Shown piece after piece: positions 19,609-24,069 of a DNA stretch of 24,069 nucleotides. The notes under the pieces were generated by a model. It saw nothing but the letters and a program-made list of their open reading frames with translations. It was not told the origin of the DNA and made no database searches. Origin of the DNA: Candidatus Eiseniibacteriota bacterium. Lineage in GTDB: Bacteria; Eisenbacteria; RBG-16-71-46. Positions within the stretch are counted from its first letter, which is position 1. Each line of letters begins with the position of its first letter. Both the position numbers and the translations under genes were made by a program. The stretch lies in the NCBI GenBank assembly GCA_005893365.1, contig VBPB01000089.1, positions 1-24,069 on the forward strand, written 5' to 3'.

Positions 19609-20594
19609 GGCAGCGGCTTCACGTGGGTCCCGTCCGGCAGGCCGCGCTGCCCGGCGACCACGACGCGCGTGCGCGCCGCGAGCCGCGGGCGCAAGAGCTC
19701 GCGCCAACCGTCCGCCTCGCCGCCCAGCGTGACCGGGGTCCAGGCGATGCGGCCGGCGCTGTCCACGACCGCCACGCGACGCTCGCCGGTCAGGTCGTCC
19801 TCGACCAGCGCCGAGTCCGGCACCGCCTCCGCCAGGTGCGCCGACCCGACCACGATCGTCGCGGTGCCGAAGCGCTCGAGCGCGGGCGGCGCGCCGCCGC
19901 CGGTCGCGGCCAGCCAGACCAGGGCCGCCTGATCGGGACCGCTCGCCATCGGCAACACGCGCTGGACCTGGGCCGCGCGCCGGGCCCCGCCCGGCTCGAG
20001 CACGGTGGCCGGCTGGCCGGGCCGGACCCGCGAGACCTGGTCCGCGGCGGCGTGCGCCTCGAAGACCACCGCCTGCGCGGGCACCAGCGCCACGATCTCG
20101 GCACCGTCCGCCGCCAAAGCCCCCGGCTCGATCGAGCGCCGCGTCACGATGCCGCGCTGCGGGGCCGTGAGCGGCACCCGCACCAGGTCGCGGCGCGCCA
20201 CCAAGAGCGCCCGCTCGGCCTCCTCGCGTCCGGCCGGGTCGTGGGCCTCGCGCGCCAGGAGCTCGGCCCCCTTGAGTGCGGCCCCCGATTCGCGGGTGAT
20301 GAGCGAGCCCAGGCGCTGGCCGGCCCCGACCGTGTCGCCGATGCGCACGCTCAGGCTCTCGACCACGCCCGCCACCGGGGCGGAGACCACCACGTCGCCG
20401 CCCGAGCGCCACTGGCCCGAGGCGGTCACCACGTCCTCGAAGCGGCGCGTCTCGACCGCGCGCACCGCGACGCTCACCACCGCCTCGTCGGCGGGCGTCT
20501 CGGCGTCGGACGCCGGCGCGTGCCCGCCACAGCCACCCGCCGCGGCCAGGACCCACGCCGCCGCGATGCCACCTACCCAGGTTCGCGTCTTCAT
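19605..20594 (-). CDS. RND efflux periplasmic adaptor (membrane fusion protein), putative lipoprotein
   Basis: A 329-residue membrane fusion protein linking pump and outer-membrane channel. The N-terminus is a signal peptide ending in AAAGGC, so C22 could be lipid-modified, although Gly-Gly before Cys is a loose lipobox. The lipoyl-like half-motifs are visible: SAPVAGVVESLSVRIGDTV (about 71-89) and APQRGIVTRRSIEPGAL (about 145-161). They are separated by a short alpha-hairpin of about 50 residues. A beta-barrel domain and the membrane-proximal domain follow to the end. It is somewhat shorter than AcrA (about 375-400 residues), mainly in the hairpin. Its ATG overlaps the TolC-type stop (ATGA) and its TGA overlaps the pump's TTG, so stoichiometric coupled translation is expected. 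Confidence 0.92.
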   Translation of the reverse strand: MKTRTWVGGIAAAWVLAAAGGCGGHAPASDAETPADEAVVSVAVRAVETRRFEDVVTASGQWRSGGDVVVSAPVAGVVESLSVRIGDTVGAGQRLGSLITRESGAALKGAELLAREAHDPAGREEAERALLVARRDLVRVPLTAPQRGIVTRRSIEPGALAADGAEIVALVPAQAVVFEAHAAADQVSRVRPGQPATVLEPGGARRAAQVQRVLPMASGPDQAALVWLAATGGGAPPALERFGTATIVVGSAHLAEAVPDSALVEDDLTGERRVAVVDSAGRIAWTPVTLGGEADGWRELLRPRLAARTRVVVAGQRGLPDGTHVKPLP

Positions 20595-22012
20595 CGCCGC
20601 AGCGTACCCTCCCAGTGGGCCAGTCGTGTCTCGAAACGGGCATCGGTGAGCCGCGCGCGCGCCTCGGCAAGCTGCTGCCGCGCGTCGAGCAGCTCGAGCA
20701 GGCTCGCCGCCCCGCCGGCGTAGAGGCTCCGCTCGCGCAGCAGGTGATCGTCCGCCCGGCCCAGCGACGCCTGCGCCAGCGCCAGCCGCGCGGTCGCAGT
20801 ACGCCAGCGGGAGACCAGGTCGAGGGCGGCGCGCCTTCGCGCGGCGACCGCCGCCGCGGTGCGGATGGTCGCGGCGCGCAGCGAGGCCTCGCGCGCCGCG
20901 ACCGCGCGGCCGGCCGAGGCATCCCACAGCGGGCGGCGGAACTCGAAGGCGAGCGAGGCGCCCAGGTCGCGCCACAGGCGGTCGCCGAAGGTCGCCCCGG
21001 GATGGTCGAGCGCCAGCTCCAAGGGCACGGCCGGCGTCAGGTCGGCGCCCCACAGCCCGGCGTCCATCGCCAGATCGACGCGCACCGCGTTCTTGCGCCG
21101 CGCGGATTCCAGCGCCAGGCGCTCGCCCGCCTCCTCGCTGCGCAGGGCCATCACCTCGGGGGCGGACTCGGCCCACGCGAGCAGCGCCGACGAGTCGGCG
21201 GGCGAAGGCGCCGCGTCGTCGCCGGCCTCGGGCTCGACCACCCGCGGTAGTACCGCCTCGCCCAGGCCGGTCAGCTCGGCCAGCTCGCGCCCGAGGGCGC
21301 CGGCGTCGGCCTCGAGGGCGATCAGGTCGGATCCGACCGCGTCGCGCTCGAGGGCGACGCGCACCGCCGCGGCGCGGTCCTGGCCACCCGCGCGCACGCC
21401 CGCGGTGATCAGCGACGACAGGCGATCGAGCCAGTCGAGCGCCTCGCGGCCCGACCGCTCCTGCGTCTTGAGCCTCAGGAGGCCCAGCGCCACCTCCGCG
21501 GCCCGCTCGCCCGCCTCGCGCGCGGCGCGCTCCAGCTCCGCCGACGCCGCGGCGGCGCCGAGCCCCGCCTGGGCGCGCTCGCGGCGCCGCTCGCCCGCGT
21601 CGCGCAGCGGCACCTGCATGCCGACCAGGAGGCGATACTCGCCCAGGTTGGTGATCACCGGATCGTACGAGAAGGGCGGGGCCACGGTGGCCCCGCCGGT
21701 CAGCGTGTAGGCCGGGCGGCGGTTGAGCGCCGCGGCGGCCGAGTCGAGGCCGGCGGCCTGCCGGCCGGCGGCCAAGGCCCGCACCTCGGGGGCGGCCGCC
21801 CGGGCGAGCGCCACGCACTGGGCGACGGTGAGCGACTCGGGCGGGGCCCCGGTCGCCTCGGCGGCGGGCGGCGGGGCGAGGCCGGCGGCGCAGGCGATGC
21901 CGATCAGGCCAAGGCGGGTGAGACGGCGCACGCCGCCGCGGCCGGACGGCGGGACGGCCCCGATCGGCTCGGCGGCGCGCACGGTGGGGCCGGCGCTGGT
22001 ACCGCGCCTCAT
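20591..22012 (-). CDS. TolC family outer membrane efflux protein
   Basis: A 473-residue outer-membrane channel subunit of the efflux system. Two outer membrane efflux protein repeats are evident: long Ala/Arg/Leu/Glu-rich helices at about 120-250 and 290-470, the latter ending with the common LLELLDARQQLAEAR stretch (about 430-445). The hydrophobic core of the signal peptide (about 31-48) is preceded by about 28 residues, an unusually long n-region. An internal GTG at 21931 would give a conventional signal peptide but has no ribosome binding site. The ATG at 22012 is favoured because it overlaps the stop of a short upstream ORF as ATGA, the same coupling used by the rest of the operon. It lacks a good ribosome binding site of its own. 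Confidence 0.9.
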   Translation of the reverse strand: MRRGTSAGPTVRAAEPIGAVPPSGRGGVRRLTRLGLIGIACAAGLAPPPAAEATGAPPESLTVAQCVALARAAAPEVRALAAGRQAAGLDSAAAALNRRPAYTLTGGATVAPPFSYDPVITNLGEYRLLVGMQVPLRDAGERRRERAQAGLGAAAASAELERAAREAGERAAEVALGLLRLKTQERSGREALDWLDRLSSLITAGVRAGGQDRAAAVRVALERDAVGSDLIALEADAGALGRELAELTGLGEAVLPRVVEPEAGDDAAPSPADSSALLAWAESAPEVMALRSEEAGERLALESARRKNAVRVDLAMDAGLWGADLTPAVPLELALDHPGATFGDRLWRDLGASLAFEFRRPLWDASAGRAVAAREASLRAATIRTAAAVAARRRAALDLVSRWRTATARLALAQASLGRADDHLLRERSLYAGGAASLLELLDARQQLAEARARLTDARFETRLAHWEGTLRR

Positions 22013-22086
22013 GCCACGACCGCTGGGAGCGGCACCCGCGACCGACGCCTTGCGGCGACGTGGGGACCCGCGGCACAGCGCGTCAT
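22009..22086 (-). CDS. Putative 25-residue leader peptide (upstream ORF) of the efflux operon
   Basis: An ATG at 22086 has one of the best ribosome binding sites in the window (AAAGGAG, 6 nt away) and opens a 25-codon frame beginning MTRCAAGPHV. The frame contains an Arg cluster (RRRSR, 14-18) and ends in TGA at 22009-22011, overlapping the ATG of the TolC-type gene. The TolC-type gene has no comparable ribosome binding site. The arrangement is that of a translated leader that couples, and possibly regulates, expression of the pump by ribosome position, as known for several antibiotic resistance and efflux genes. The peptide itself resembles nothing I know. Alternatively, the ribosome binding site could belong to the efflux gene with a sequencing indel placing it out of frame. 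Confidence 0.45.
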   Translation of the reverse strand: MTRCAAGPHVAARRRSRVPLPAVVA

Positions 22087-22118
22087 CCGTTTCTCCTTTC
22101 GCCAGCCCAAGGCCTGGG

Positions 22119-22149
22119 AAGATACCGCATCGCTCGCGTGCCGCCCCAA
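22119..22149 (-). promoter_or_regulatory. Possible promoter of the efflux operon
   Basis: On the minus strand a TATCTT hexamer (22124 to 22119, four of six matches to the sigma-70 -10 box) is preceded by TTGGGG with a 19-nt gap, longer than the optimal 17. It would start transcription just before the leader ORF's ribosome binding site. Weak evidence in GC-rich DNA, and the lineage's own promoter consensus may differ. Confidence 0.25.
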
Positions 22150-22259
22150 CGCGTACGGATTTGGCGCCCCCGGCGTTTCACCCCGTTGCGGCCCGGTTCG
22201 GCGCTCGACTACCCTCGCTAACACCGGCGCCCGCCGGACCCGTCCGCCTGGAGGAGCCC

Positions 22260-23516
22260 ATGCCCGCCATCGCGCCGCCCAAGACCCGCGTCGCCGAACG
22301 CTTCCTGCGCTACGTCACCTACGACACCCAGTCGGCCGAAGGCTCGGCCACCTCCCCGAGCACCGCCAAGCAGCTGGTGCTGCTCGACGCGCTGGCCCAG
22401 GAGCTGCGCGCGCTCGGGCTCACCGATGTGATCCGCGACGAGCACGGGGTCGTCATGGCCACCCTCCCGGCGACGACGCGGAAGCCGAACGTGCCGGTGA
22501 TCGGATTCCTCGCCCACGTGGATACCTCGCCCGAAGCCAGCGGGGCCGGGGTCAAGCCGATCGTGCACGCCAACTGGCAGGGCCAGGACATCGTGCTGCC
22601 CGACGACCCCACCGCGGTGCTGCGCCAGGCCGAGTGTCCCCCGCTGCGCGAGCAGATCGGCCACGACATCATCACCGCCTCGGGGACCACGCTGCTCGGC
22701 GCCGACAACAAGGCGGGAGTGGCCGAGATCATGGCGGCGGCGGAGCACCTGGTCACGCATCCCGAGATCCCGCACGGCACGATCCGCATCGGCTTCACCC
22801 CCGACGAGGAGGTGGGCCTCGGCACGGCGCACTTCGACGTGGCGCGCTTCGGTGCCGCCGCGGCCTACACCATGGACGCGGCCGGGTTGGGTCAACTCGA
22901 GATCGAGACCTTCTCGGCCGACGCGGTGGTGATCACCTTCCGGGGCTTCAACACCCACCCCGGTCTCGCCACCGGGCGGATGATCAACTCCATCAAGATC
23001 GCGGCCGACTTCATCCACCGCCTGCCCAAGGACGCCCTCTCCCCCGAGACCACGGCGGGCCGCGAGGGGTTCGTCCACCCCTACATGATGGGGGCCTCGG
23101 TCGAGCAGACCTGGGTGCGGTTCTTGATCCGCGACTTCGTGACCGCCGAGCTGGCGACGAAGGAGGCGTTGCTCGAGCGGCTGGCGCGCGAGACGGTCGC
23201 GGCGTGGCCGGGGGCCTCGTTCACGGTGCGGGTCGAAGAGTCGTACCGCAACATGAAGGAGGTCTTGGACCATCATCCCGACGTGGTCGAGCGCGCGCGC
23301 GAGGCCATCCGCCGCGCCGGGCTCGAGCTGCGCGAGAGCCCGATCCGCGGCGGCACCGACGGGGCGCGGCTCTGCTTCATGGGGCTGCCGACGCCGAACA
23401 TCTTCGCGGGCGAGAACAACTACCACTCCCGCCTCGAGTGGGTCTCGGCGCAGGACATGGAGAAGGCGGTGGAGGTCATCGTCCACCTGGCCCGCGTCTG
23501 GGAGGAGCAGGCCTGA
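22260..23516 (+). CDS. pepT: Peptidase T (tripeptide aminopeptidase, M20 family)
   Basis: A 418-residue cytosolic di-zinc aminopeptidase that removes the N-terminal residue of tripeptides. All Salmonella PepT active-site positions are matched in order: H86 and D88 in AHVDTS (H78, D80), D149 in GADNKAG (D140), E183/E184 in PDEEVG (E173/E174), D206 in YTMDA (D196) and H389 in NNYHSRLEW (H379). Length matches the family (about 408). The ATG has a strong GGAGGAG ribosome binding site 3-4 nt upstream, which decides the start over the longer open frame that reaches back through the divergent spacer. It is divergent from the efflux operon and has no signal peptide, so it would complete, inside the cell, the breakdown of peptides produced by exported peptidases such as those at 128-7091. 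Confidence 0.94.
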   Translation: MPAIAPPKTRVAERFLRYVTYDTQSAEGSATSPSTAKQLVLLDALAQELRALGLTDVIRDEHGVVMATLPATTRKPNVPVIGFLAHVDTSPEASGAGVKPIVHANWQGQDIVLPDDPTAVLRQAECPPLREQIGHDIITASGTTLLGADNKAGVAEIMAAAEHLVTHPEIPHGTIRIGFTPDEEVGLGTAHFDVARFGAAAAYTMDAAGLGQLEIETFSADAVVITFRGFNTHPGLATGRMINSIKIAADFIHRLPKDALSPETTAGREGFVHPYMMGASVEQTWVRFLIRDFVTAELATKEALLERLARETVAAWPGASFTVRVEESYRNMKEVLDHHPDVVERAREAIRRAGLELRESPIRGGTDGARLCFMGLPTPNIFAGENNYHSRLEWVSAQDMEKAVEVIVHLARVWEEQA

Positions 23517-23555
23517 GATCCGCGGGGACGTCCGGGCGGACCGGACAGGTCGGAC

Positions 23556-24069
23556 ATGCCGGAGACACCGTCGCGTCGTCCACTGCTGCTCTACGACGGC
23601 GAGTGCGCGTTCTGCCGGGCCTGGGTGGCCCGCTGGCTCCACACGCTCGGCGGGCGCCTCGAGGCGGCGCCCTACCAGCAGGCGGCCGAGCGCGCGCCCG
23701 GCATCCCGCGCGAGCAGTTCGCCCACGCCGTCCACCTCATCGAGCCCGACGGCCGCCACTCGCGCGGGGCCGAGGCGGTGTTCCGCGCCCTGGCCCTCGC
23801 CCCGGGCCAGGGCGCCGGCCTGTGGCTCTACCGCTGCCTGCCCGGCTTCGCGCCCGCCTCGGAGTGGGCCTACCGGCAGGTGGCCGCCCACCGCCCGGGC
23901 TTCGAGCGGTGGACTTGGGCCCTGTGGGGCCCGCACCTGGTCCCGCCGGGCGAGCGCGTCACCGCGTGGATCTTCGTGCGCGCGCTGGGGGCGATCTATC
24001 TGATCGCGTTCGTCTCGCTGTGGGCGCAGATCTTGGGCCTGGTCGGGCAGCGCGGCATCCTGCCGGCGC
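23556..24069 (+). CDS. DUF393 (DCC thiol-disulfide oxidoreductase)-lipase maturation factor fusion, 5' part
   Basis: An open frame of at least 171 codons begins at ATG 23556, 39 nt after the pepT stop, and runs off the window end. Residues 10-20 read LLLYDGECAFC, the DxxCxxC signature of DUF393/DCC proteins, with C17 and C20 as the redox pair. The domain continues to about residue 130 and includes the conserved SRGAEAVFRAL and SEWAYR motifs. From about residue 140 a hydrophobic segment, RALGAIYLIAFVSLW, followed by QILGLVGQRGILPA matches the first helix and loop of lipase maturation factor (LMF1) family membrane proteins. The whole protein is therefore probably a multi-helix membrane protein with an N-terminal thioredoxin-like DCC domain. 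The function of bacterial members is unproven; a role in folding or disulfide handling of exported proteins is inference. The ribosome binding site is weak. Confidence 0.85.
   Translation, partial: MPETPSRRPLLLYDGECAFCRAWVARWLHTLGGRLEAAPYQQAAERAPGIPREQFAHAVHLIEPDGRHSRGAEAVFRALALAPGQGAGLWLYRCLPGFAPASEWAYRQVAAHRPGFERWTWALWGPHLVPPGERVTAWIFVRALGAIYLIAFVSLWAQILGLVGQRGILPA

Noticed and set aside
16846..19932. A frame of about 1000 codons on plus opposite the RND pump
   Set aside because: Low-complexity His/Arg/Gln composition, no ribosome binding site, and fully antisense to a conserved transporter.

Overview
The window is 24 kb of very GC-rich DNA (about 75% GC in sampled coding lines) from a Gram-negative bacterium. 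The outer-membrane efflux component, lipoprotein-type adaptor, TAT-exported molybdoenzyme and secreted S46/tricorn/M28 peptidases all imply a periplasm. The gene mix resembles deep-branching soil or sediment lineages such as Eisenbacteria or Gemmatimonadota; that placement is an impression from gene content, not a phylogeny. I see no rRNA, tRNA, CRISPR, intact insertion sequence, phage gene or classical defence island.

Layout. (1) 128-7091: exported peptidases. An S46 dipeptidyl peptidase (+) faces a two-gene operon (-) of a tricorn-type S41 protease and an M28 metallopeptidase, with a GC-rich hairpin between the convergent ends. (2) 7348-10175: a co-directional set (+) of a cytochrome b561-like membrane subunit, a TAT-dependent molybdopterin oxidoreductase overlapping it by 8 nt, and an atypical SDR; an MFS exporter follows at 10272-11528. 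(3) 11529-12279: a noncoding stretch and a small four-helix membrane protein (-) in DNA of about 55% GC, unlike its surroundings. (4) 12330-14068: a class II aldolase-fold gene and mtnA (-), joined by an ATGA overlap, pointing to methylthioribose-1-phosphate salvage. (5) 14161-15485: a DEAD-box RNA helicase broken by a frameshift between motifs IV and V. (6) 15647-16264: a fatty acid hydroxylase/sterol desaturase-type protein with a perfect 10-1-10 palindrome just upstream. (7) 16564-22086: a tripartite RND efflux operon (-) in the order leader ORF, TolC-type, adaptor, RND pump, with every junction overlapping, and an intrinsic terminator downstream. (8) 22260-24069: peptidase T (+) and the start of a DUF393-lipase maturation factor fusion cut by the window edge.

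How the genes work together. The three exported peptidases, with cytosolic tripeptidase PepT elsewhere in the window, fit growth on external protein. The cytochrome b/molybdoenzyme pair looks like a quinone-linked periplasmic redox system. The efflux operon is the most tightly organised unit and has a possible translational control element: a 25-codon ORF with a strong ribosome binding site whose stop overlaps the TolC-type start.

No wholly new system is evident. The best leads are the efflux leader ORF, the palindromic operator candidate, an aldolase-like rather than dehydratase-like active site next to mtnA, the 93-residue extension before a TAT motif, and two apparent internal deletions (MFS transporter, helicase) that are either real decay or assembly errors.
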